Shown: positions 24,599 through 47,164 of the stretch, piece by piece
How the letters are laid out: each line of letters opens with the position of its first letter
Position numbering within the stretch: position 1 is the stretch's first letter
Source of the DNA: Ditylenchus dipsaci
Lineage: Eukaryota > Nematoda > Chromadorea > Rhabditida > Anguinidae
Reading direction: 5' to 3'
DNA: 64,000 nt
NCBI GenBank assembly: GCA_004194705.1
Contig: SADC01000113.1
Location: forward strand, 53,372 to 117,371
Notes under the pieces: generated by a model
The model's input: only the letters and a program-made list of their open reading frames with translations
Told to the model about the DNA's origin: nothing
The model's database searches: none
Made by a program: the position numbers and the translations under genes

Positions 24599-25630
24599 CA
24601 GTCGAACCTCTCATTAATATACTCCCCAATTAACATACGGCTGGCTAAGCTTTGGTTGGTTTGATTGAAATAAGGGCAAAATGACCTCCCCATTAACATA
24701 CACTCTTATTAACATACACCTAGGGTGGCCAATGGGCATATGCCCGGCCATAAAAAAAAGAAGAGAAAGAGTTACACAGAAAAGAAATACACCCCAAAGG
24801 ACCCCCTGAAAATATAATTCAGCCTCAAAATATCCCCCGGACATATGCCCGGAAAAATACAGAAAAAATACACCGCGAAGGATGTCTTTTGACCAAATTG
24901 TCGTATCAGTAGATACTATGACATAATGATACATAAGAGCGAACATAAGAGCCCCGGCATATGCCCGGGGCATGCCCATATATCAACTTTAGTCAAAATA
25001 CACCCTTCGCGTGTGTTTTTTTTCTGTATTTTTCCGGGCATATGTCCGGGGATATTTTGAGGCTGAATTATATTTTCAGGGGGTCCCTTTGGGGTGTATT
25101 TCTTTTCTGTGTAACTCTTTCTCTTCTTTTTTTTATGGCCGGGCATATGCCCATTGGCCAACCCTACATACACCTCTCCTTAACATACGGCCGGGCCCGG
25201 TCCGGTTCTAACAATTGGCTTTCCTATTAACATACAGTCGAAGTTTTTTTCGAATTTTTTCGAATTAAACTCTGTTTCTACAAAAATAATTCCACAAAAT
25301 CTCAATTTTTTATGAAAATTTCGAAAAAGCTTGGGGGACCAAGGCAATTTTTTTTAAATTTTTATAAAAAAAAATTCCTTGGTCCCCCAAGCTATTCTAA
25401 ATTTGTTATAAAAAAATTGCCTTGGTCTCCCAAGCTGATTTAACTGAGAGGTGTGTTTCGAAATCGACTGTGGGGTGTGTTCCGACGTTTGTCCTTAAAA
25501 TTGAACGGACTCTACTATTAACATACACGAAGCTAAATTATGGAATCTGGCTCTCTCATTAACATACACCTCTCATTAACATACGGCAAGTCCCGGTCCC
25601 AAGGGTGTATGTTAATGAGAGGTTCGACTG
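24599..25630. mobile_element. pogo-like element with CATTAACATACACC words, host of a nested hAT
   Basis: TA-flanked; left CAGTCGAACCTCTCATTAAT, right ATTAATGAG-type complement ending GGTTCGACTG. The word CATTAACATACACC occurs repeatedly on both sides (24680-24720, 25160-25230, 25515-25600). A complete hAT-like palindrome is inserted at 24721-25166. Internal inverted copies of CCTTGGTCCCCCAAGC lie at 25335-25435. No transposase seen. Confidence 0.85.
24721..25166. mobile_element. hAT-like palindromic element with GGGCATATGCCC words
   Basis: TAGGGTGGCC...GGCCAACCCTA, with exact 8-bp target duplication CATACACC on both sides (24713-24720 and 25167-25174). The arms are ~190 bases and almost perfectly complementary. 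GGGCATATGCCC or GGACATATGCCC words recur in both arms and the centre. Non-coding; ORFs on both strands merely reflect the palindrome. Confidence 0.92.
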
Positions 25631-25783
25631 TAGCGCAAAAATTTGCATCCAACTAGGATCATCGACTCGACGCGTGGAATTCGACTTTTCACGTCGAAAA
25701 GTCGAAAATTTTCGACTTTCAACATTCGACTAGACGCGTCGACAACCTTACTTTGTTTTTGCTCTTTTGAAAGGTTTAAAAAA

Positions 25784-26577
25784 GGGCTCATACTGATTTG
25801 GTTTGCGAAAAGGCTGAAATATGCCACGAAAAAGATTATTTCTGCCACGAAAAACGACATACCACGAAAAAGCGGAAATGTGCCACGAAAAAGCGGAAAT
25901 GTACCACGAAAAAGCTGAAATATGCCACGAAAAAAATTATTTATGCCTTTTTCTGTCCAAGACCAACCAAATTTACAATATTTTGCAAGAATTCAAATTT
26001 TTTAGTCATGAAATAACTTGGATCCCTCAGAATCCCACCCCGGAATGGCCAGAAGCCCCTGAAAGTTGGTTTTTTGGGGGTTTACTAAAGGGGGAGTAAA
26101 CTTTTTGCGAAAATTCGATTGAGCGGATCAGAATCCCGGTCCGATCGGCTGAATCACTCAGAATTCCAGGTTTATGGTGGTTTTGAGTGGTTCAGGGTGG
26201 AATTCTGAGTGATTCAGCCGATCGGACCGGGATTCTGATCCGCTCAATCGAATTTTCGCAAAAAGTTTACTCCCCCTTTAGTAAACCCCCAAAAACCAAC
26301 TTCCAGGGCTTCTGGCCATTCCGGGTGGGATTCTGAGGGATCCAAGTTATTTCATGACTAAAAAATTTGAATTCTTGCAAAATATTGTAAATTTGGTTGG
26401 TCTTGGACAGAAAAAGGCATAAATAATTTTTTTCGTGGCACATTTCAGCTTTTTCGTGGCACATTTCCGCTTTTCGTGGCACATTTCCGCTTTTTCGTGG
26501 TATGTCGTTTTTCGTGGCAGAAATAATCTTTTTCGTGGCATATTTCAGCCTTTTCGCAAACCAAATCAGTATGAGCC
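25784..26577. repeat. Long foldback element B (TGCCACGAAAAA arms, shared core)
   Basis: Near-perfect palindrome of ~790 bases: GGGCTCATACTGATTTGG at the left and its complement at the right. The outer arms have 6-7 copies of a TGCCACGAAAAA word; the core (26030-26330) repeats the GAAAGTTGGTTTTTTGG and CAGCCGATCGGACCGGGATT blocks of foldback A. The spacer is only ~20 bases. Lysine-rich peptides from CCACGAAAAA are artefacts. Confidence 0.88.
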
Positions 26578-28404
26578 TTAAAAAAGTAGCCTGGCAGCCT
26601 GGTCATGGATGGACATACCTGGTTTTTTTCCTATGTTGGAAGGCCATATTTAAAGGTATACCTGAGCAAGTTGTATACCAAAAGACTTGCCAAGACTTCG
26701 GTAAGTCTGTCGATTTTAACTTTTTTTAGAATTAATAATAACTGTATTGTTTTAAAGTTCAGGGAGATGGAGCCAGAAATGTCCATCCATTACCAGGCTG
26801 CCAGCATACTTCTTCAATCCACTTAAGCAAAAGAAAAACACAGTCTCACCTATTATCTAACCAATGTATCTGATGAAGCTTTTCACGCTCTATCACGTGA
26901 TATTTTTATTTTCTAAAAATTCCCTATAAAATTTTAAGAAAATTACGAAACCAAGCCACTGCCACCTGAATTTCTGTCCAAAAGCCCTTGGTTTTTTGTG
27001 CGGTTTTTTGGGTCAAATTGTTTTGGCTAGAATATTGTGATTTTCGCTTGTTCTCTTGTGAGCTTTTTTATAATTCTGTTGCATTTTTCACGCTTAGCAT
27101 TTTGATATATTGCACTTTTGATTTTCTTCAGAAAGTCGGCCAAAAATATGCCGTACCCCATATCCATCAAATTTCAATACCAGGAAAACAGCTGGTTTTG
27201 TTTCTTCTCCTGTAACTTATGAGTGACCATTGTCGAATTTTTGTGCTGATTTTTCGCCTATCTTGTAGCTCTTGAATTTCTCTGCAAGTATTGACCAGGC
27301 ATTAAGCAATTATACTCAGGCATGACGTGAGCTTTATCAGCTTTATGTGGAAAATTAGGGCTAGATGCAACTTGCCCAAAACGAAAATTGCCGAAACGAA
27401 ATTTGTCAGAACGAATATTGCGAAAACGAAAATTGCCCATCGAAATCGGCCAAAACGCAATTCGCTAAATCGACATTTGCCAAAATAAAATTTGCCAAAG
27501 GTGTATTTCACTTGAAAAAGTTTTCGCAACTCTAAATTGGTACCCTATTTCTTTTGGAATACCTACTCTTGGCAAATTTCAGTTTGGCAAATTTCGTTTT
27601 AGCATTATTCGTTTTGGCTTTTTACTTTTGTAAAATTTTACTAATTCTTTTTAGACAGTCTGGTCACACAAACGCAAGGATCCCGGTCTTACCGAGTTTT
27701 TCGAAATCAGAAAATTTTCCCATTTTTTCATGTCTATTTTCAAGGTCAGCTATTATTGGAAAAGAATATCTATGTTTTTAGATGGTAAAAAATCTTCGGT
27801 TTCTGAAAAAACGATCGGTGAAATCAGAATTAGTAAATACTTTCACAAATTGAAGTAAAATGTGTTCAATCCTATGCGGAAACAAACATGATGGGTTCTT
27901 TCTATGAAGGATTGACCGTAACGGCTGGTTAAAAATTTAGCTAGCCGTGTAGTTGAAAAATAAGCCATTACCCTCTGAAAAGCCGATGCCCTAAGCATAA
28001 TTCAAAAAAAATGAAGCAGGCCAGCTTATTAGATTAAATATGCCAAGCAGGCTTTGATTTGAAAACAGCCATGTAAAGTCACCAGCTGGGTAACGACAAT
28101 GGTCCCACACCAGCTCGCTTCGGCAATTGACCATAGCGACTGCGCCATCCTACTTTTCTTCATCGCCGTCCTGCGTTTTTAACATACTTTTAAATCAAAT
28201 CGCTTTGTTTATTTACATTATATATTTTGTTTTTATTTCCGTGTTATTTTGGTAACTGTCCATGTTTGATTAAAAACTGCGATTTCTTTATTTCAATGAG
28301 CCGTCCTAATTATTTCACAGAAATTTTAAAAAACTCGGAAAAATTATAACGGCCTCATTTGTTTAAATGAAAATAAAGGAACAATGGGATGGTGACCCAA
28401 AACA
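26578..28404. other. Region without a recognised gene
   Basis: Contains two exon-like pieces of unknown meaning (26592-26700, which ends in a good GTAAGT donor, and 27131-27217 after TTCTTCAG) and a degenerate array of AAACGAAAATTGCC words (27356-27490) with a partly inverted set at 27575-27620, probably an old word-type element. Nothing links these to a known protein. Confidence 0.4.
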
Positions 28405-28704
28405 AGGATCCCGATTTTGCCAATCATTTCTCAAAAAGCTAAAATTTTGACCATTAAGACCCGCGCTTCTCGATAAGCCGTCACCCTATTTTAAGAATAC
28501 AGCGACGGCTTATCGAGAGGCGCAGGTCTAAATTGTCAAAATTTTAGCTTTTTGGGAAATGATTGGCAAAATCGGGGTCTTTGCGATATTTCGGACTAAG
28601 CTGACAAATCAGTTTTGGCAAATAAATTCAAAAATTGAGCTAAAAAGTGTCGGACCCTAGGCGGGAACGAACTTTTGGGGTGACGGTTTATCGAGAGTCG
28701 ACTG
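28405..28704. mobile_element. pogo-like palindromic fragment, right end intact
   Basis: The right end GGTTTATCGAGAGTCGACTG is followed by TA. Arms around 28480 (CTTCTCGATAAGCCGTCACC and GACGGCTTATCGAGAGGCGC) form a long hairpin, as in the intact palindrome at 60239-60664, with which it shares the TGTCGGACCC and GGGAACGAACTTTTGGGG blocks. The left end is lost. Confidence 0.65.
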
Positions 28705-29150
28705 TATAATGTAAAATAAAAACTGCGATTTCTTTTTAAACAACGTGAAGTGAAAAATGCAGGAGGGCGATGAAAAAAGAAGGACGCGAAGGACGACGCG
28801 GCCACTGTACCGCATTAGTGCAATTAGAAAGTGCACTAAACGTTTTTGAAAAATATTTGCTCTGCCCCATGATAAGCGAGTATGATATCTTCAATGCCCA
28901 TTGCGGTCTGAACAACATAAAAAAAATCGGCCATCAGGAACTGGCCAAACAAGAAAAGGCGCCAAATTTCAAATGGGCTTAATCTTCGGGGTGTAATGGT
29001 TCGTAAACAGCTTCAAAGTAAAAAACACTAAATATTTAGTCACAGGTGCCTCCACCACAGATTGGTTAAAAGGGTTTATTAAAAACAGCATCTGACTTCC
29101 AATTACACATAATAATGTATATAAACCAACTTTTACTACCGACATCAAAA

Positions 29151-29229
29151 GCGACATGATGGCCAAGAGGCTAAGGCTTCAGGTCACATAGTTAGAGATG
29201 TGAGTTCGGTCCTCCATGGGGTCGAGAAC
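29151..29229 (+). pseudogene. tRNA-Leu(CAG)-like sequence
   Basis: GATGGCCAAGAGGCTAAGGC matches the D-arm/A-box of leucine tRNAs, TTCAGGTC fits a CAG anticodon loop, and GTGAGTTCGGTCC fits the T-arm/B-box. The variable arm is short and the acceptor ends (GCGACA... and ...GTCGAG) pair poorly, so a tRNA pseudogene or SINE head is likelier than a working tRNA. Confidence 0.5.
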
Positions 29230-29238
29230 ATTTTTTTC

Positions 29239-29418
29239 CAGCGGAAGTCCACTGAATTGCCACTGGGAGTCCAGCAAATTGCCAGTGGTACGCCACCGAA
29301 TCGCCAGTGGTACGCCATCAAATTGCTAGTGGTACGACACCAATTGTCGGTGGCACAACATCAAACTGCCACTAACAGTCGATGGAAGTCCATTGGTAAT
29401 TTGGTGGACTTCCACTGG
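29239..29418. mobile_element. Short element of CCAGTGGTACGCCA words
   Basis: Ends CCAGCGGAAGTCCACTG and GGACTTCCACTGG are inverted copies. Between them the word TTGCCAGTGGTACGCCA and variants is tandemly repeated about seven times. It shares its word with the larger element at 21752-22584. Confidence 0.65.
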
Positions 29419-29436
29419 ATTAAATTTAGCTGTGTT

Positions 29437-29640
29437 CGGGGGCGCAGGTGGCTTAGTTGCTTGGGGTTGAGATGCGCACACCCACATACCTTAGACACAA
29501 ATCACTCGAAAGTGACAGTGGATGCATGAAAACACATGCATACCAGAGCTTATTTACGCGGTAGGCTCCAGTATTCAAAACTTTGTTAAAGATCTTCCTT
29601 TTCGCACAAAATTGGCCCTTTTTCGCCCCCTTTCCACCCC
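29437..29640 (+). repeat. SINE-like repeat, copy A
   Basis: GGTGGCTTAGTTGCTTGGGG resembles a pol III A-box; then GATGCGCACACCCACATACC, TTAGACACAAATCACTCGAA and the TGCATACC region. The first half is shared with the inverted copy at 47940-48130, the second with 20735-20845. It starts ~200 bases after the tRNA-like sequence. Confidence 0.6.
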
Positions 29641-29676
29641 AATACAACGCTAAATCTCTTAAAAAATGGTCAAAAC

Positions 29677-30690
29677 TAAGGTTGGGCAATGGGTAAACAC
29701 CCAGGTATTTACCCGGTAAATACCGGTATTTACCGGTAAATACCCAGAGATTTTACCCGTAGTATAGAAATCGGGTAAATCTTTACTAAGGATTTTGCGA
29801 AAATACTATATTTTTACAAAATTTTTGTTTTAATTTGATTTGTCTCAAAGCGAATTCAGAAGCCAGAAAGTGTTTTAGTCTTAGCATAACAATTTTTATG
29901 CGTTTCACTGCACTTTTTTCGTTTTTAGCGTTTCTTTCGAAATTGCGAAATTAGCGATTAGCAATTAGCGAAATTGAAGAAATCGAGGAAACTAACACTG
30001 TTAACGATGATTTTGAATTTTTTATGCATGAATTTGATTGATTTGTTATGATTTCTCGAATAAAAGTTGGTTATGGTAATAAAAAGATTTTACCCGCCTT
30101 TCGGGTAAATACCCGGGTAAATACCCGAGATTTTACCTAAAAAGATTGGCTGTAACTGAATTGCGACACTAAATTTCTGAATTTCAACACTAAATTAATT
30201 AATTTCGACACTAAAATCAAATTTCCTTCAAAACACTGAATTTCAACACTAAATTTCTGAATTTCGACACTAAATTTTGAATTTCTTTTATTAAATACAC
30301 TGATTTGTGCAATTTAAATCAAATTTTTGCGGGAATTTGATATTTTTATCCAAAAATAGATTGAATAGCAGAGAATTTCAGGCCAGAGCTGCGAAAAGCC
30401 ATTGAAAACTGTTTTTTAAGGTTTACTTAAAAAATTTGTGTGCGACCCAAGCGATTTTCAGATTATAAAATCGAATTCCCGCAAAAATTTGACCTAAATT
30501 GCACAAATCAGTGCATTTAATAGTAAAATTCAAAATTTAGTGTCGAAATTCAGAAATTTAGTGTTGAAATTCAGTGTTTCAAAGGAAATTTGAATTTAGT
30601 GTCGAAATTAATTAATTTAGTGTCGAAATTCAGACAGTTGAAATTCAATCTGGGCCAAAAAGATTTTACCCGGCTAATTACCCAACCCTA
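29677..30690. mobile_element. hAT-like element with GGTAAATACC words
   Basis: TAAGGTTGGGCAAT...ATTACCCAACCCTA with exact 8-bp target duplication GTCAAAAC (29669-29676 and 30691-30698). Left words CCGGTAAATACCGG; right words ATTTTACCCGGC and CGGGTAAATACCCGGG. A secondary palindrome of AATTTCGACACTAAATT words (30150-30645) fills the right half. No transposase. Confidence 0.9.
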
Positions 30691-31058
30691 GTCAAAACTC
30701 AATCTTTTATTGACCTTAACTCAAAAATAATTTTTGAAGTCCTGAGGCGGTTGAGGTCGATATAGGTTGTCTAGAAACACTTTTAAAAAGTTGATTGGGG
30801 TGGGGTATATCCAAGTAGCGCCGGCAATTGGGTTACTGAGTTATTTGTGTTGATGATTTTATAAATCTGTTAGCGAATTGCTTGATTAATAATAATGACG
30901 GTTGCTTTTATAGGTTTGCAGAGCTTTTTCCCAATTTTAATGAGTTGTAGCCTTTTGTCCCTTTCTTTCGAGTTGTAGCCTTTCGGCCGTTGTAGCCTTT
31001 TGTCCGTGTCCGTTTGAATATTTAGTGCGGAAGTGTACCTACCGTATTTTCCCTGATA

Positions 31059-31236
31059 CAGTCGAGTCTCGATTTAACGATCACCCTGGGACCGACCCAG
31101 GTGATCGTTAAATCGAGAGTGATCGTTGAATCGAGGGCTAATTTGACGGAATTTATTATTGAAGGGACCGATCCAGGTGATCGTTAAATCGAAGGTGATC
31201 GTTAAATCGGGTGATCGTTAAATCGAGACTCGACTG
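31059..31236. mobile_element. pogo-like MITE with GATTTAACGATCACC words
   Basis: TA-flanked; CAGTCGAGTCTCGATTTAAC at the left and the complement at the right (GATTTAACG...ACTCGACTG). The GTGATCGTTAAATCGA word occurs six times in 178 bases. GGGACCGACCC blocks follow the word, as in its relatives. Confidence 0.9.
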
Positions 31237-31322
31237 TAGCTCACATGCCTCCATCAACTTAACCCTTTCTAATAACTCACCCCTTTGAGGGCTAAGCCAA
31301 AAAAAGCTCACTCCTCTCTGAT

Positions 31323-31836
31323 GGCAACCGGACATTTACGATTTTAAAAAACATTTTGTCCGCGGACATTTACGATTTTAATCGGATTTGTCCGTTTATT
31401 TTTTGTCAAGGCGCATTATTATTTGTGTCACATGTATTTTCTCATTGTTTCGTTTGTTAGTTATTTTTTCTTAATTTTTTAATTAATTAATTAATATCTG
31501 GGTTAACAACTTCTCATACATTCATCGCAATGTAAGTTACTTGCAGTACTTTTTGTTCTTTTTGTTCTTTTGTAAGTTACTTGCAGTACTTTTTGTTCTT
31601 TTATTATTTCGCTATTATATCGAAAACTAATCTGACATGTGTGAGACAAATTGTGAGCTAACTTGAAAGATGCAAAAATTAAAAAATCGTAAATGTCCGC
31701 GGACAAATCCGATTAAAATCGTAAATGTCCGCGGACAAAATGTTTTTAAAATCGTAAATGTCCGCGGACAAAAGGTTTTTAAAATCGTAAATGTCCGCGG
31801 ACAAAATGTTTTTAAAATCGTAAATGTCCGGTTGCC
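31323..31836. mobile_element. hAT-like element with TCCGCGGACATTTACGA words
   Basis: GGCAACCGGACATTTACGA at the left, complement ending TCCGGTTGCC at the right, with exact 8-bp target duplication TCTCTGAT (31315-31322 and 31837-31844). The self-complementary core TGTCCGCGGACA is repeated within a ~45-base unit (AAAATCGTAAATGTCCGCGG): once or twice on the left, about four times on the right. It interrupts a sequence rich in TAATAACTCACC words. Confidence 0.92.
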
Positions 31837-32221
31837 TCTCTGATAACTCACCAACAAAAAATGCGAATATAGGCTTGTTTATTGCTTTCAATGGGAGCAC
31901 CAGCTTGTCACAGTAAAAATCAAGGCAAGGCAAAACCAGCAATACTAAAAAAACGTCCCTGTTTTCACTCGTTTTGTGTTAAACCTGATAATAATTCCAA
32001 AATTATTAATACGTGGCCTTTTGTCTCTCTTTTATTGATCCGTGGTCTTCTGTCCTGCTATGGTCTTCGGGTCGCCGTGGTCTTTTGCCCGTATCCGCCC
32101 AACGGATCGGGCCGAACCGTTCGGGAAAATGATTAGAGGATAATTAAAAACTCACTTTATTCCAAACTACAACAATGAAAATGTACACAACAATAAATGA
32201 TTTCTTGTAGGGACGACTTCT

Positions 32222-32922
32222 TCAGACACCACTGTTCCGATAATTCATCGTTTCCAGCACTTTCCTTCCGCAAAACGGACAGATCCCTTTCTAAAAAATT
32301 GGCTGTGTCGGGGTATGGCAAAAATGAAAACGTGAGCAGAAGCTACCTGAAATGCGCAAGACTGACAATAGTGAGCGGAGATGTGATGAGTCATGTGCTT
32401 ACATATCCTGCACTTCTTGAAGTCATCGCGGCCGGCTTTGAATCTGAAAATGACTGTATAAATTCAGTGAAGAATAAAATCAGTTTTCGTTTTGTTGTGA
32501 TACTGGAATCCACACTGATCTTGAAAGAAAGATGGATCAGCTAGGTAACTTCATATTCAAACGAGTACACAATCACATCTTCATATAAAAGAGTTCTTGT
32601 ATCAGAAGGACATCATTTTAGACAAAAATTGGGTTGAAAAGATAGCTTATGGGACGAAGTTAAACTATGCTTTAACCAAAAAAGTTTGACTTTGGACAAT
32701 ATTTCAAACAAGAAGTAGCTTACTTCTTTGATGATGAAATCAACTTGTTCTCGTTTGTAACTCTGCTGGACCCAGGAACATTTTTGTTTGTTGAACAGTT
32801 GCCAACTGCGAGAGCTTTGCAGTACCTAAAATGGCAAGTATAGAATCTCAAACAAATTGGAAATCACAGTCAACTACTTGTGACACTTGTAATCGATATT
32901 ACTTACATTTTTCGCAGACCAT
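32222..32922 (-). CDS. CRIPT: CRIPT, small zinc-binding PSD-95-interacting/spliceosome-associated protein
   Basis: Four exons on the minus strand: 32922-32907 (MVCEK), 32825-32724, 32443-32347, 32290-32222 (TGA); phases agree. Conserved CRIPT features: N-terminal MVCEKC; TNENKLISSSKK; a zinc-binding set CRICKH...HYCQSCAFQ and KGICPFCGRKVLETMNYR; C-terminus SGV (the human end, TSV, is a PDZ ligand). Human CRIPT is about 101 residues and binds the third PDZ domain of PSD-95; it is also found with the minor spliceosome (family knowledge). Exon 2 reads in one frame to VQQTK and in the next from NVPGSS, which one more A in an A run near 32775 would repair. An AATAAA (minus strand, 32158-32163) follows the stop by ~60 bases. 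The start codon is 84 bp from that of DPY19 on the other strand. Confidence 0.93.
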
Positions 32923-33006
32923 CTTGGCAAGAGCAAGGCAGCAGTGTTCAACTAAAATTGACAGAATTGTCAGATTTATGTTTAGTTGGGTACAATTCGT
33001 ATAAAA
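32923..33006. promoter_or_regulatory. Short divergent intergenic region between CRIPT and DPY19
   Basis: Only 84 bases separate the two start codons, so both genes must start transcription from here or from inside each other's leaders; a shared bidirectional promoter is inferred. No TATA box is obvious; CTTGGCAAGAGCAAGG on the CRIPT side is the most GC-rich part. Alternatively DPY19 has an upstream non-coding exon. Confidence 0.5.
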
Positions 33007-46129
<13,123 letters not shown>

Positions 46130-47164
46130 GACATTCCGAGTGTACGCATTTATTGATATTGCCTGATTGAATATTTGTTAGAAAATCTCTGCATTAATAT
46201 CTTAATTTATTCGCATAATAAAAAACTAATATTTTGTTTCGGTATGCAATTTAAATTGAGACACATTTATTACAACGCTACAAAACCCTTATATGTACCG
46301 TATGCTAGCAGGTTATTGTGCGAAAACCGGAGACCTGGTTTTTCAGTGCAACTTCAGCTAGCAGGAAATAAAGTTACCTTGTGACGTTTTTGATGTGCAG
46401 TTTGAGTTTGTCGAACTTGCAAAAGTGAGATAATTAAATTTTATCGTAAAGGAAAAAGTCGTAAATTGCGAAAGCCATAATTTTTTTGTATTTCAGCAAT
46501 TTGTTTCCTCTGCAATAAAAACTTCCTTCAACTTAGGCCATTCTAAAGTTGATTTGTCCGCCACGAAACTCCTAAAGACACATAAAGAAGGCGGAAGGCA
46601 GCAGCACCCCCAGAATATCTTATAAGAGAGCAGAACAAAAATAAGAGGAAGGAAGAAAAGGCAAATGAAAAGAAGGTCATGAAACTGAGCAACAGAAACA
46701 GCTCTTTTCACCACATTCCCAAATCCAACGACGCAATTTACTGGCCCCTCACCAAAATCTATTGTCGGCCTCCCTTGCAGATACCAATTAGCCGAAGTTA
46801 ATATATATTAAATAATGGTCTTTAACTATTGTTTGATGGGTTCCATTTTACTTCGATTAACTATTTTGCTGGTGTCAAACACAGCATGACGTCACCTCCC
46901 ACACATGGGCGTGCGAGAGTGTGTGTTTACCGAGTAGCAGGAGCAGCCTTGCTCAGCCCTCCTTCTTGCTTCGTTGCTGAACATGTTTACTTAGCAGCAG
47001 CCAAAAAAATGCTTCTATTGCAAAAAGACATAATTCTATCGCATTTTTATTAAGTGATTTGTTGGGATTACTCCTGTAAAGTGACTTGTTATCAACTTTG
47101 AGTGATTTTTTTGGATTAAATTGATTTTTGATGAAAGTATTGATGAAAAATATAAATTTTAGAG
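46130..47164. other. Region between DPY19 and PAM
   Basis: Two exon-like segments, 46401-46424 (FEFVELAK, donor GTGAGA) and 46497-46625 (QFVSSAIKTSFNLGHSKVDL..., after TATTTCAG, stop TAA), splice in frame but match no protein I recognise. They could be an extra 3' part of DPY19, an untranslated region or chance. The rest is AT-rich up to the PAM promoter candidate near 46887. Confidence 0.35.
46887..46894. promoter_or_regulatory. CRE-type palindrome upstream of PAM
   Basis: TGACGTCA, the full cAMP-response element/bZIP consensus, ~270 bases before the PAM start codon in a locally GC-richer stretch (46880-46990). A secretory-pathway neuropeptide enzyme is a plausible CREB target, but one 8-mer is weak evidence. 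Confidence 0.35.

Noticed and set aside
24614..25230. Several 80-120 codon ORFs on both strands
   Set aside because: Products of the near-perfect palindrome of the hAT-like element at 24721-25166; tyrosine/methionine-rich low complexity.
25798..26541. Lysine/cysteine/histidine-rich ORFs and regularly spaced TGCCACGAAAAA repeats that could suggest a CRISPR-like array
   Set aside because: The repeats are 12-base words in the arms of a foldback with short, non-unique spacers in eukaryotic DNA; the ORFs are mirror images from the palindrome.
26592..26827. Exon-like piece WQPGHGWTYLVFFLCWK with a GTAAGT donor
   Set aside because: Only superficially like the DCAF11 VAWHP exon; no neighbouring exons or family match, and it abuts a foldback.
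28770..28982. 70-codon ORF with an ATG (MKKEGREGRRGHCTALVQLE...)
   Set aside because: No domain recognised, surrounded by repeat fragments; too little to call a gene.
32197..32544. 115-codon plus-strand ORF
   Set aside because: Antisense shadow of CRIPT exons 3 and 4, whose minus-strand zinc motifs and splice phases are clear.
32685..32838. Open plus-strand stretch FDFGQYFKQEVAYFFDDEIN...
   Set aside because: Reverse complement of CRIPT exon 2 (TNENKLISSSKK); no independent support.
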